Assembly: GCA_030141605.1 (NCBI GenBank)
Contig: JAQGDQ010002367.1
Span: 303,501 to 367,500, forward strand
Source of the DNA: Tubiluchus corallicola
Taxonomy: Eukaryota; Priapulida; Priapulimorpha; Priapulimorphida; Tubiluchidae
Length of the DNA stretch: 64,000 nucleotides
Reading direction: 5' to 3'
The notes under the pieces were generated by a model. It searched no databases. It was not told the DNA's origin and saw nothing but the letters and a program-made list of their open reading frames with translations. The position numbers and the translations under genes are program-made. This document shows positions 13,401 through 24,744 of the stretch, in pieces. Within the stretch, counting starts at the first letter, position 1. Each line of letters opens with the position of its first letter.

Positions 13401-16400
13401 TAATAATAAACATGTAATAAAAAGTGAAAACTTAGGTTAATGTTAGCTAACTTAGAAAACTTAACTACCAACAACAATTTACCAGTAACCCGATCGTTTC
13501 CATCTCTGTCCTTAGCTTCTTTCTTTGCTCGAAGTCTTATGGCCTGATTATTTTTTACAATAACAGCAGTAATAGTTTCTTCCACTACAACTTCTTTACG
13601 TGGATAATATGTACCTGCAAATATGCTAAACCTATACCAACAACTAATCCATAAAAATTAATTTTATTGCACGAAATTGCACCAGTTATTGAACCCATAA
13701 TTTAATTAAACAATTTATAGTTTCATGAATAACATTTATATTCGACAGGCAAAATTTTTTAGCTACACCATCAGGCATGCAAAACAGAACTAACATTATG
13801 ATGCTTATTATACTAATATTACCTATTAGTGTACTAGAGATGTTAACAGCATAAATATCAATAAAAACGCTTAATAAAAAGGAAATCAATTTTTTATGTT
13901 TCAGAGAACTTAACTTACCAGGTCCCTCAAACAGCCATTCATCACCAGCTACTCTCTTTGTCCCATCAGCACTTTCAAAATCCAATACCGCACGTAGTCT
14001 TAAAGCTTTGTTAGCTGTAACTACGGTCAGGGGTGTAACTACCTGTTATCAGCAATAAATAATTAAAAATATGACTATGAAGGTCACAGGAAATCTGCAC
14101 TTTAAACACAACTTAATTAAAATATGTTAATATTACAAAGTTGCAATTTATGACAAGTTATGATGATTGTAATGCAGATGAACCTATAAAATGAACATGT
14201 GAATGCTAGAATGTGTACAGTGTTTTTACTTACACTTGTGTGTATACTGTTAAGAGATTCATGCATTTGCAGCACAATAACCAAAAATGCCATTAAATGC
14301 TATTTTGCACAAGTCTTTTTTCGCTTTTATTATCTGTGCTCAAATAAACTTTTACACAAGGTTGAGGTGTCTCACTTGTCTCTTTACAAATTTCCATCTG
14401 GCATGCCACAAACCTCAGCAGAGACATATGTATACATCTGTAAAAGTCTTACGGATGTATATTTTGATCCATTTCCCTACTTTGACTACTGCCTTGTCAC
14501 AGTTTATGAAAAACACTTAGTCTGTACATCAAACTTTACCTTAGCTATTCTTACATGTAGAAGTCACAACTTCATTTGTGCTTGTTGGATAACAGGTGAT
14601 GTAGGAGTTGTATAATGATCCCACTATAAGCATTAAATTCCTGTCATATGAGTTAGCCATGAACACTTTCAAAAAATTACTTAACACAAGTCTACTGTAA
14701 CAGGGCTCTCTATCCGCAAAAAATTTCAAATTTACGGCAGACATACATATGTTAAAAAAACCTAATCACATCAAGATTCTTCAACCCGATCAACTGAGGT
14801 CAACGGTCACCATACTGTTGGTCACCATCAATGGTCACCATCACACCATGGTACGATCTCGAAAGATGGACAGTTATACAGAAAAAAGTTACTAAACATC
14901 AGGGGTTAAAAGCTTTAACTTATAATCACAATGGAACATTACATTTTTAAAGGTCTTTTTCCAGGTAAAAGGTAAATTTCTAAATGGAGCTAGCTTCTTC
15001 AAGAAGTCGGTTTCAATGGCGAGTTAAAAAGTAAGTCAATGGAAGTTTTACATGAAATGATCAACATTTTATCAATAAGTTTGTTCACAACACCAAAGCT
15101 ATTTGTTTGAACAGTAAGGAAACAACCACCCCACCCAAAGAGTTCCTACTTTACCTAACGGTCAATAAATGTTGTACTTTGTACAGATGAAATACAATAC
15201 ACTCATAAAGCACAAGTCTGACTATATTGACATTCTGTATCTTGGCAACATAGCTGCATGCACAACTCTAATATACAAGCCCACTCAAGTTAACATAATG
15301 TTTAATTTATGCATTACCTAGTTACCATATACAGCCTGTAGTACAATAACTGATTAACAATGAAGGAGATAATGAATGTATTACACACAGAGAAATTATT
15401 AACTTATTATACAGGCAAAGTTTTTCCAGTCAAATGTGAACGTTCATAACATCATCATATATGTTATAGGCAATTCAGATGAGACCATACGATCTTTCTT
15501 ATGACACCAAGAACTACTCATCCAAATTTAGACAATAATCAATTCAAATTCGTCTTGATACATGAAAAATGACATAGGTCATACAAACGTGACAAAAGAT
15601 TTGAAAATGAGAAGAATATTATTTCTATGATTTTTCAATTTCATAGGTCCACATTTTTGCACAATAAATGCACACTTTTGCTATCTACTGCTTTAGCTTG
15701 ATTTTCATAAAGTAAAACACAGCTGAAACTGATAAATGTTTGCAATTATGATCGTTGGCATTTTTGGTCTTGCTACCAAGAGTTCTTCCACTAGGCGAGA
15801 GAAATGGCTAGCATTTTACTGAATACACATGTAAAAAGGTGTTACCTTATTTATATATGCAAAGGACAGAAACCTACACCACTGCATGATACGATGAGAT
15901 ACTCAAGATTGATTGTACATAAGAATTTACAGTTCAATACAACACGTACAAAATATACTAAAAACAGACTTGAAGAAACCAAATTGAACAAGAAATTTTA
16001 AAAGCAATTAAAAAATATTACAATAGCTTTAATGTAATATATTACCTGCTTCAAACGTTCCCCGGGATAAAGAGGAAATGGATCACGGGCTAAACGTACT
16101 TCCAGATCAGCATGCTGTAATCTAGCTTGCCCGAATTTGTCAAGCACTGGTTTTCCATCCTTGTCAATAACAACAGGATTTTCTACGACACAGTAATGAC
16201 GAGGTGGTACGACTACCATCTGCTCCGGACCCAGTAAAACTCTAAAAAGTAATTTAAAGAATGGAGTATTTACATTTTTAAAATATTATATAAATCTTGC
16301 AAAATGCATACCAATCATGAGATCTACCTAAAAGTTGTTCAGTGAGGAAAGCAGGCACCTACACAAAATTTTAAAATTTATAAATATTGTGTTACAGTAG

Positions 16401-17422
16401 CTTTGCAAAATTAAGGAAGCACATTTCAGTGACACACGTTCCTCATACGACAAGTTACATATACGAACTAGAATGGCACTTAGTAGACCACTGTCTCCGC
16501 CAAGGCTTGCAGAGTATAACACAGATACTTAGGTAAAGAGGTCGCTAGTTGTTCTGACGTCATCTCAATAACTATATAACAATATCTAATGATCTCACTG
16601 TATTGACCATTACCAAAACTAAAAATGTCCTTCCATGGCCCATGCCCAATCCCTCCAGAAATTTTTTTAGAAATGAGTTTAGTATTTTTACAAAATTCTG
16701 TTAATAAACAAATCAATAAATGATGATGAAAACATAACCTCCTTAGCAGAAAAATTATATGCAATATGCACAATTGACATGTCAATAATGTCATTCATAA
16801 CAACATTCCTGAGTCATATACATAATATACAGTCATATTCATAATAATAGTCATATACATTGTAACATGTATTGTAGTACAACAGTTAGTAGAGTTCTAT
16901 TCAAGAGACACTGCTGAGTAAGCACAGTAACTTAAACACTAGACAACGGGCCTTATCTCAGTATATCTCATGTCCCAAATCAGCAGACACATGTAATAAA
17001 ATTCAACAAGAAGGATGACATAGAAAAATTAGTATACGCTCACATTACTCTATGGATAAACAGTTAAATTAGCAGAAATGTAGAGTCTACAATTGATCCT
17101 ATTAACTGGCTATACTTTTTATTAATAGCCAGAACCTGTATCTAATAAACCCACTTGCTTACTAAAAAAATGATACATAAATAAATTTTCTACATGACTG
17201 GATTGAATACATTACATGCATCGCTTACAATGAAAGTTCAGACAATAAGCAAATTACTAAGTTGCTATACCTTTCATTGTCTTGGCGAATGTAAGTTTTC
17301 GGGCCCAACTCGACACGTGTTATGTTACTGTTTAGATCAATTACATGAAGATAATGATGTGGAGGAATACGGTAGACTGCCGAGTCATCCCGGTCACCTC
17401 CAGCACGTCCTTGCTTACTCAT
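1471..17422 (-). CDS. MVP: Major vault protein (MVP), 5' part, 13-14 coding exons, truncated by the left window edge
   Basis: MVP is the main shell protein of the cytoplasmic vault ribonucleoprotein particle. Exons read on the minus strand, all with GT donors and AG acceptors and matching phases: 17271-17422, 16046-16241, 13919-14042, 13483-13614, 13192-13286, 12553-12678, 8956-9066, 7468-7593, 6963-7112, 5312-5530 (extra, see its own entry), 4998-5060, 3550-3722, 1956-2153, 1471-1609. The start ATG is at 17422, eight codons before [16 protein letters not shown]; an acceptor-like CTTTACAG just upstream (17431-17438) suggests a 5' UTR intron. Vault-repeat hallmarks are visible: [74 protein letters not shown], then the shoulder signatures [31 protein letters not shown] and [16 protein letters not shown]. 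The total read is 668 codons with the extra exon or 595 without it, in near-continuous alignment with known MVP. Repeats R1-R9 and the start of the shoulder are present; the cap helix and cap ring are absent from the window. The family assignment is certain; exon edges come from splice motifs and phase only. Confidence 0.96.
3320..3520. repeat. Low-complexity tract: CCACAC-type, then CT and TTA runs
   Basis: About 100 bp of imperfect cacaccacaccact-type repeats is followed by a pyrimidine tract, (CT)n, and a short (TTA)n. The tract lies just downstream of MVP exon 3550-3722 in transcript order. The Thr/His-rich open frames over it are artefacts of the simple sequence. Confidence 0.85.
5312..5530 (-). 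CDS. MVP: Extra in-frame MVP exon: duplicated vault-repeat segment
   Basis: This is a 219-bp exon-like segment (73 codons) with acceptor ATTTAG before 5530 and donor GTGAGG after 5312. It starts and ends in phase 0, between exon 6963-7112 and exon 4998-5060. Its first 20 residues read [20 protein letters not shown], closely matching the next exon, which reads [20 protein letters not shown]. It goes on with [12 protein letters not shown], which resembles [11 protein letters not shown] at the start of exon 3550-3722. Its end (IAEERTI...DSVQQQ) loosely matches the segment before the VRAV motif in the preceding exon. It is therefore a tandem duplicate of one vault-repeat stretch. Including it adds 73 residues in frame. 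Skipping it restores the usual MVP length, and using it in place of 4998-5060 is also phase-compatible. Which form is made cannot be told from DNA. Confidence 0.8.
6074..6767. mobile_element. Pogo/mariner-like non-autonomous element (MITE), copy 1
   Basis: The ends are inverted: left CAGTAAGTTCTCGCTTAACG, right (reverse complement) CAGTAATCGCTTCATG, both next to TA. Variants of TTAAGTGAAACG recur inside near both ends. The body matches the element at 40330-42096, including the stretches around CCATAGAAAGTAATG and GCTTGAAACCACCTAT. No transposase frame is present. CAGTA ends with a TA target point to the Tc1/mariner-pogo superfamily. It lies in the MVP intron between exons 6963-7112 and 5312-5530. 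Confidence 0.75.
8640..8815. repeat. A-rich low-complexity tract
   Basis: Imperfect AAACAAAT/AAATAAAC units run for about 170 bp in the MVP intron downstream of exon 8956-9066. No coding or transposon signal was seen here. Confidence 0.6.
9796..10458. mobile_element. hAT-like non-autonomous DNA transposon
   Basis: The ends are CAGGGGTGACCACAC on the left and, in reverse complement on the right, CAGGGGTGCCCATTAC, with only one difference in the first 12 bases. CAGGG-type ends are typical of hAT elements. The flanking 8-mers (CTATAATG and CTAAAACT) agree only partly, so the target duplication is weak. The 123-codon open frame inside (9903-10274) resembles no transposase. The element lies in the MVP intron between exons 12553-12678 and 8956-9066. 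Confidence 0.65.
11512..12204. mobile_element. hAT-like element with a GC-rich hairpin block
   Basis: The left end is CAGGGATGAGCATGAC; the right end in reverse complement is CAGAGATGAGAATTTTCC. The hexamer GAGGAA directly flanks both ends (11506-11511 and 12205-12210). The start contains a strikingly G/C-rich block (about 11553-11624) with the hairpin GGGGGCGAAGCCCCC, in a locus that is otherwise AT-rich. No transposase was recognised. The element sits in the same MVP intron as 9796-10458. Confidence 0.55.
14795..14860. repeat. Short GGTCACCAT repeat in an MVP intron
   Basis: The motif GGTCACCAT occurs three times within about 40 bp, with partial further copies. The rest of this intron (14043-16045) holds no gene or element I can support. 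Confidence 0.55.
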
Positions 17423-17429
17423 CTTCAAT

Positions 17430-19125
17430 ATCTGTAAAGAGGAGTAAGTTAATCATGGCAAACAACATGTGTCCACACTGGAAAATGAAAACTTAATAAA
17501 GCAAACTAACAGAATACCTAAGTAGAGTTGACAGTTTGCATTTGTAATATTTTTAATACAAATTATCCCAAACAAGAGCAGTGGCCACTCAGGTGAGGGG
17601 CTACAGCACTACCAATGCCAGACATGTGAGAAGCAAAAATAGCTCCAACTTTGCATCCCTTGCAACTAATTTACTAGTGAGGGTTTAGTTAACTACCTGA
17701 TCACACAGGTTAATTCTTAATGACAAGGAACAACAAATAAAAATCTCACAATTAAAAACAAGAAAAAAAGAAAAAAACACTTGTAATACGTAAAGCTACC
17801 ACTTTTTTGTTCACCTAAAAAAGAACTACAGTGGTAGTTAGGAACGTTGTGTTTATTCTTTCTTTTTCTTTGGTTTTAATTGTGGAATTTTTCATTCATT
17901 GGTCACTACTTGATGAGCAATGCAGTTGGAGTTTATGCAAAAACAAATTACTGGTGAGAATAAGCTAAAGAACTAGGCGGAAAATAACTGGATTTATTAC
18001 CCATCTGAATCTACTCCGACTTTAAATAATAACTAAGACTACAGTGTATAAAAATCAGCAGCAAAACAGGACTCTGAGAAAGTTGTCAGCATTTGGAAAC
18101 TGATGGAGACAAATGTTAAGAGCATTTTGAAGCCACTTTCCATAAACTAAATACTGATAAGAAGCTGAATGGTCAAACTCACCATACGCATGTATGGGTC
18201 TACTTTAATAAGTATGGTTTTAAATTTATTTATAAGCAAAAGGTATTTTAACTCATCTTTACCAAAGTGTGCCGAAAATGCGATTTCCAAAGCTGCTCTT
18301 AAGAGTGCTCAAGCACAGAGCCCAATGTCACATACTTACAGGACATATTATAGACCCATACCATACATGATAAATGTGGGGCCATGTTGCATTGAAAGTT
18401 CAAAACACCACGCACATATTACTGCAGTGAACAAAGTAGAGCAATAAAGATTATAAACATAGGCTACTACTGCAACAAACAAACCAAAACAATTAAAGTT
18501 TCACAAAATATTCAGATTTTGGCTCAGGCAGAGAGATGAACTTGTATGGGCCTAAGCAGAAACGCAAAATGGAAAGAAAAAATGCAGAATGTGTGAACTA
18601 AAATAAACAAGGAGAATGAAATACCAGGGTGGTAGTAAGAGTAATGAAATGATAGTGAAAGGAGAACTGATGATGAAAATTAAGATTAGATTCACATGAG
18701 AATGTAAGAGAAACAGATCAAATTAGGAGAGTGATTGCAAAACTCAGCATGGAGTTATACTAGGGACAACAGCCTTAACACTTCTTCTATACTTCTTGTT
18801 TTAATACTTCTTCTTTTTCTTCTTCATTCTTGTACAACATGTGACTAATAGACTATTAATGGTTACCACGCATTACACTAAATGTGTTTTAGCACATGAA
18901 ATTGTGCAATTTAGGTTATCATGCAATAGTTATCATTTAATATCAGATATTTTAGACTTTTCTATACTGGATGTGGCAGTATGCAGGCAACATTGCCAAA
19001 GAACTATGTATAACAACCGTTACAGTTACTGTCGAAGGATACAGGTTAAGCTGATAAATAGTTTACAAATAAACCTCTCTAATATTCTTTGGTTTCTATA
19101 TTTGTGTATTAAAAGAAACAGCGGC
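17430..19125. other. Spacer upstream of the MVP coding start
   Basis: This is AT-rich sequence upstream (minus strand) of the first MVP coding exon. It probably holds the 5' UTR intron implied by the acceptor at 17431-17438, and perhaps the promoter. I could not identify a first non-coding exon or core promoter. Pyrimidine-rich cttcttctt runs occur around 18780-18830. Confidence 0.5.
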
Positions 19126-19129
19126 ATTC

Positions 19130-22044
19130 CATAATAACGGAATGTGCTGCAAGGCATCTTGCTGCCATTGAAGCAGTCCTGGATCACTAATCTTTTCTGG
19201 GTTATGCTGCCAATATCGATTTAATTGGGACCATATGCATTGAAAGAGTCTATCATTTTCTGTTCTATCTATTGGAGGCTGCTCTCTTCTTGATTTTGTA
19301 AGCATGCCATCTAGTACCATGGTATGTCAAAGATGGAAACATTTTGCTAGCATCAAAGTGATCGAAACCTTTTGAGATGTGGAAGGTTTGGATCAAATCC
19401 TGCCACATGCGCCTATATTTTAAAGTAGTTAGTCTTATTGTCTTGATTCTCGTAGACTATGGTAGTCCGGAAACTGCCAGTGAACAGATTCAATTTTCTT
19501 ATCATACCTTGCCTCACTCGATTACATCGCTATAATCCAAAATTGGCCTAGTCATTGACTTGTACCATTGCATCATCCTGGGCCCATCTAAATAACCTTA
19601 CCTTAGGATATCTCAGGATTTTTTGGAAAAGTAAAAACTTCTAGCCAAATCTTGCACATTTGTCAGACATCAAATCCTCAACTGAGGCCTTATAATTGTA
19701 GACCAGATCTCTCGAAGCCCAATGCTTATCCAGCCTTATTATTATTTAATGTATTTATAATGGGTGCAGATACCACTTCATTTGTCAGACTAATCTAGGT
19801 GTTAAAGATCCTACTTGAAAAGCTGTGAAGACATACATATTTACTTGCTCTACTCTTATATAGCTTCAGATGATGTCCTCTTGTTGAACTTCTAGCAACC
19901 TCTGCACTCAGATGTTACTTGGGGCTAACAGCAGTGACATATTTTTGGCGCAGGATTTTATACATTTCTATCATATCTCCTCTAAGCCATCTGTAAGCCA
20001 GTGTAGGTAGTTTAGGTTACCTGAGTCTCTCTTCATATGGTAATCCTTTTAAGTCGGTCAAGGTTTTTGTAGCGTATCTCTGAACTTGTTCAATGCTATC
20101 AATTAAGCCAATCATAACAGGATGCCAAACCGAGCTAGAAAATTCAAGATGTGGCCCCATCAGCGCCTTGTATAACCAAACAAAGGTATCATGATCCATA
20201 TTGATAAAATTTCTCTGTATTATTCCCATCACTGCTTTGGCAGTACTGATTTTTTCTTAAACATGCCCCTTCAAAGTTAGCAGTCTGTCAAATGTTACTC
20301 GCACATCCTTTTGGATGTCACCCATGGAATCTGCTTGCAATCTCTCCCATAAATCAACTTATGCTCAGTAGCAGGATTGTCTTTTTACTACTTGTAATAT
20401 TTATAGCTTTACATTTCTCACATGCACAACATTTATAACACACCTCACTCACATCTCACATCATCATCTCATTCACATCTCTCTTTACTCACTTTCTCCC
20501 ATCTCTCTTTACAACACACATTTCTCAGTGTTGAAATTCAATAGAGAGTCTTGACTCCATTTTACCTTCCTGGTTGTTGAGATCCTCCTGGACAGCTTCC
20601 CTGTCTTCTTCTGATTGTATTACCCTGTACAGTTTAGTGTCATCTGCAAACATCAGTGTACTAGAGGCAATATTTGTTGGCAGCTCATTGATGGATATCA
20701 GAAAAATAGCACCGGGCCGAGGATACTTCCCTGTGGTAAACCACTATGCACTGGCTGCTAACTTGAACTACTTTCTTGAACCATTACTTTCTGTTTTCTC
20801 TATTTCTCTATTGATAAAGGGTAACAATTTCTTTATTGATACAGTAGGATTCGAGTTTTCGAAGAAGTCTGAAATGCGGAACTCGGTCAAAAGCCTTTTC
20901 AAAATCTATGTAAATAGTATCCACTTCATCCCCATTATCTAGTGCTTCAGCCCATTTCTCCACAGCCAAGAAAACAACTGTAAACTAGTAGAACACCCAG
21001 GCAAAAAACCATACTGGTTGTTACATATAAGTCTGTTATTTGGCAAATAGTCCAGTATGTGGTCTCAGACAAACATTTCCATCACTTTACAGACTACGCT
21101 AGTTAGTGATACCGATCGGTAGTTACTTGCCATCTTTCTATTACCTTTTTTATGTATAGCTGATACTCTTGCATTTTTCCATGCTTACAGAATTTGACCT
21201 TGCGTTAATGACAAATTAAATAGTTTTGCTAGTGGTCCTTTTATTTCATCAGCCATTTCTTGTAATAGACGTGGATGCATACCATCCAATCCCTCTGATT
21301 TGGTCATATTGAGTCCCTTCATTTTCTCAAATACCATTTCCTCAGTGATAACTAGATTTCCCATAGGTGTTTCAGGCGTCATTAGTTGCAAACTTGCGAT
21401 AGGTGTGGCAAGATCCTCTTGTACAAAGACACTACCAAAATATTCAGACAATGTTTTGTTTCTGATTTTTCCTCATTGCTAGTAGTTAAATCAGAGCTGT
21501 TATCATTTGGCATTTTGAAGAGTTCACCAATCCCTTCCTGGAGTTTATATTTAGACAATGCATTTCCACAGAGCCTTTGCATTATTTTTGGCATCATGTG
21601 CATTTTTTTTCATAATCTCTTCTCTGCTTCCCGATTTCGTGCTTTGTTATATTCTAATCTACTTTCATTAGAAAGAATTGCGCAATACCTTTTCCAGAGA
21701 CATCTTTTCTTCTGCAAAAGCTGCCTACATTGTACATTCAGAGGTGCTTTATGTTTATTTCCCATTAGCAGAAGATTTCCTGATAAAGTTTGTCTTAAGT
21801 GTATTCTTCTGAATTACAAAATTGTCCTATTAACCAATATCTCCATCTGATAAGTTCCAAAAAGCAGATTTAACTTCATCCCTAATGGCAGAAATGTCAG
21901 CTGTATTATAATTCCAATGCACCTGTGAGTTATGGGCCATTGCGATTTGACATATAAAGCGAAAGCACAGAATTGAATAGTCACTTAATCCCAACGGACC
22001 TATATACATTAGTTCCTCAACCACTGCAGCGGCAAATAAGGGAA
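19130..22044 (-). mobile_element. CR1-like non-LTR retrotransposon (LINE), degenerate, 5'-truncated
   Basis: Read on the minus strand from 22044 down, broken frames follow CR1-type ORF2 order. First comes the end of the endonuclease (GPLGLSDYSILCFRF). Next is the linker, then the RT fingers (ITEEMVFEKMKGLNM...EGLDGMHPRLL). The RT palm near 20650-20760 has SGLPQGSILGPVLF and the catalytic-box variant FADDTKLYR. The thumb follows (20017-20232, LYKALMGPHLEFSSSVW and QVQRYATK). The C-terminal domain reads RRMWQDLIQTFHISKGFDHFD near 19340-19420, then the 3' end near 19130. Stops and frameshifts occur throughout, so it is dead. Family placement rests on motif order. Confidence 0.85.
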
Positions 22045-22565
22045 GTTTCACTGAATAAGCATAAGCCTTCTGTGAGCTTTATTAACAGTATGATTAATGT
22101 GGCTTTGAAATTTAAGCATGTTGTCAACAATGATGCCCAAGTGTTTTTGCTCAGTGACATTTGTAGTTTCTACATGGCTTAGTCCTTGTGCTATAGCATA
22201 CTTGTGATCTGCAACATCTGGTCTTCCAATGGTTAATAAATCACACTTTTCAATATTAAAATTCATTTGCTATTGGTAACACCAATGATCTGCTCGATCA
22301 ATACAACGTCCTGTTTTGCAAGTGCTCATTGTCCTTAGGACAACAAGCTTTATCATATATTTTTGTGTCGTGTGCAAATAAGCTGTTACCACATGCAGGT
22401 AAAGACTTCTAACAAATCACTTATGTAGATCGTGAATTGCACAGAACACTGTCTTTTGATATACCACTGATGACATCTGCCCAACTTACTTGACGTCCAT
22501 TGACTATAACACATTGTTTCGTCCCACAGAGAAAATTCCCAATCCATTCAATTTCCAACTACACG
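22045..22565 (-). mobile_element. Second CR1-like LINE fragment (RT palm to thumb), abutting the first
   Basis: On the minus strand this piece reads WIGNFLCGTKQCVIVNGRQ, then a degraded palm whose catalytic box has become FAHDTKIY, then FNIEKCDLLTIGRPDVADHK, EQKHLGIIVDNMLKFQSHI and NKAHRRLMLI. It stops at the point where the thumb should begin. The next bases (22044 and lower) already encode the upstream endonuclease domain of the other copy. It is therefore a separate truncated copy or a rearrangement product. The Asp-to-His change in the catalytic box and the stop codons show it is inactive. Confidence 0.8.
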
Positions 22566-24740
22566 TAAAGTAAAATTATAGTACCAGTTGATTAAATCTT
22601 TATTGCTTACCAACAAATCACTTGCAAACCGTAGTTAACAAGCAATGGAATAAAACAGTAACCACACCACGAAACAACTTAAACAAAAACTACAGAAACA
22701 CGATAACAACACAGTTGTAGGTTATTAAAACTCACGTGTTTGCCGATAAAAATTGCTTGTAAAGTCCGGTATGCGCACGCAAAGTCAGAATCCCTCCATT
22801 ATGGCGTGGGTAGAGGCTGGTAGAGGATAGAAGACGTTGTTTGGGGGATTAGACTACAGAAATTATGACAATGGCCACATGCAATTTTGATTTGATGAAA
22901 TAAAAGGTATCTAAAATCTTGGTTTAAAAATCTTGTTTCAAAGAAATTTCCCCTTGCGTGGTATTTATAATGCGCCATCGAGAAAAACCCTGAACCCACA
23001 TTAAAAATGATATTCAGTGACTCACGTTTAAGTATATAGACAACAAATCGGATTTTACATAAGATGGTGCAATATATATGCGCGCAGACGCTTATTAAAT
23101 TGTAATAGCCGCTCAGTTGCAGTACTACAAGCCATTACATCAAAATAGATCATTGTTATTATTTGTATCGTAGTAATACATATTAAAACACGTTAGGTAG
23201 TTTCTTTAATTATTGAATTTCTTTAAGAACGTACAGTTTCTATATTAAAATACATTATTAAAAATTAGCACTGACCATAAACATATTTACAAGTAGAGAA
23301 CTAATTGGCCGGTAAATAATTTAAAACACATTAGTATTAAAAATGCAGGTTTTCAATGTAAAATTAATTGTATTGCCATGAAACCACTGCGCGAATCATT
23401 ACAATTGATTCTGATTGATCACCTTGCATATAATTACGAATAACTATATATTTGACTGGTTTTTTTAGTTAACTTACAATTACTAAATCCTACTTATATC
23501 CTAAGTTCTACACATTCCTCCAAAAGTCGGAGTGCCCGTGATAATAAAGATTTACAATATACTTAATTGAAGATTCTTTGCTTATTATTATACACTTAAA
23601 ATTAATGGTTAACATTGTCAACTCACTACAATTCGTTATAGGTAGCTTGTTGTGGGGTCAATAATACCGAATTTTAGAATTTAGAAATTGAATCGAATTC
23701 GAACTAAGTAGTAAAGATTTTCGAACTGCCAGTAAAAAGGCAGTGTTACACAAATCATGCATATTACCCGATTTTGTTCTGTAGTAAAACCACTAATAAT
23801 TCGTTTAAAGATTAAGCACAGAAATCGCAACTAACTTGTGCTAATTCATGATATTTCAAATGTTTTAATGATAAAGAACATATGTGGTTGAAGTGCTGAA
23901 TCATTCGAATCTATAATTTTTGGTTCGAATCGAATTCGACTTAAAAAACTCATTCGAATCGAATTCAAACCTTCGATGCACACACCTAACTATTATTACT
24001 AATGAAAAAAGCCATATATTGTAGGGGTGAGGTTCGAGAAAACAAATAACATTTTGCTGTCGTCACAACATCAACTAAAAAACTAAAAAATTGTATTATA
24101 AGAATTTCTTGTGATTTTTTAAAGTCTGTTTTTAGTTTCCACCATAATAAAACTGCGCAATGGCTGTTTGAAACATTATTTTTTCTCCTTTTCCTGGTTA
24201 TCTTTAATTTTGGGATATTTAAATTTGTTATTACTGCTAATGTTGTTATTACAGCTAACGTCATAAGAATTAATTATTTTTGTGTTATCACTCAGTCACT
24301 GAATTATACTTATCAGATTCTGATCATTGTGTATTTCTATCCATGACGCGGTTCCTCAATGGTCGCAATAGAAATTGCAATGCCAAACAAAAGATTACTC
24401 AGATTGGCTAGGATGAGCGTGTCAACGTTTCGAAAAGCGTTTTGTACGTATCAAAAAATATTCCTGATGTTAAACGAATGGCAATATAATTACCTTCTTA
24501 TGTTTCTTAAGAGGGCTTAAAAGTACGGAAGCCTGCACTTTCGCATTTCTTTAAAGCTGGGATTTTGGGCTAGGTTTTTTATCGTAGATCGTCTAGGCGA
24601 AGCCTATGCGTAGGCTTTTTGCCCATAGTTGTTTCTCTGTTAAACCTCTGTAAATTGTTTTATCACACGTTTTCTCTCTAGCATTTTACATTTATATTTT
24701 CTCTCTAAAGTTGTCTCTCAAGTGGACGTGCTGTCTAGCG
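22566..24740. other. Intergenic region with a possible hAT-type remnant
   Basis: No gene was found. Between about 23640 and 23990, repeated CGAATTCGAA and TTCGAATCG motifs end in CATCGATG-like and CACACACCTA sequence. This resembles the interior and one end of a hAT-type element (compare 40459-41318), but no matching second end was found. The 92-codon minus frame at 23986-24264 looks like chance. Confidence 0.4.
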
Positions 24741-24744
24741 GCAG

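Noticed and set aside
14199-14615. 138-codon plus-strand frame in an MVP intron
   Set aside because: No domain, high Cys/Tyr/Phe as in random AT-rich frames, overlapping frames in two registers, no splice support.
19096-19320. 74-codon minus frame as an independent gene
   Set aside because: Read with the flanking frame it is the decayed C-terminal end of the CR1-like LINE (RLFQCIWSQLNRYW region).
23640-23990. Complete hAT element
   Set aside because: CGAATTCGAA-rich interior and one CACACACCTA end are suggestive, but no matching second end or target duplication was found.
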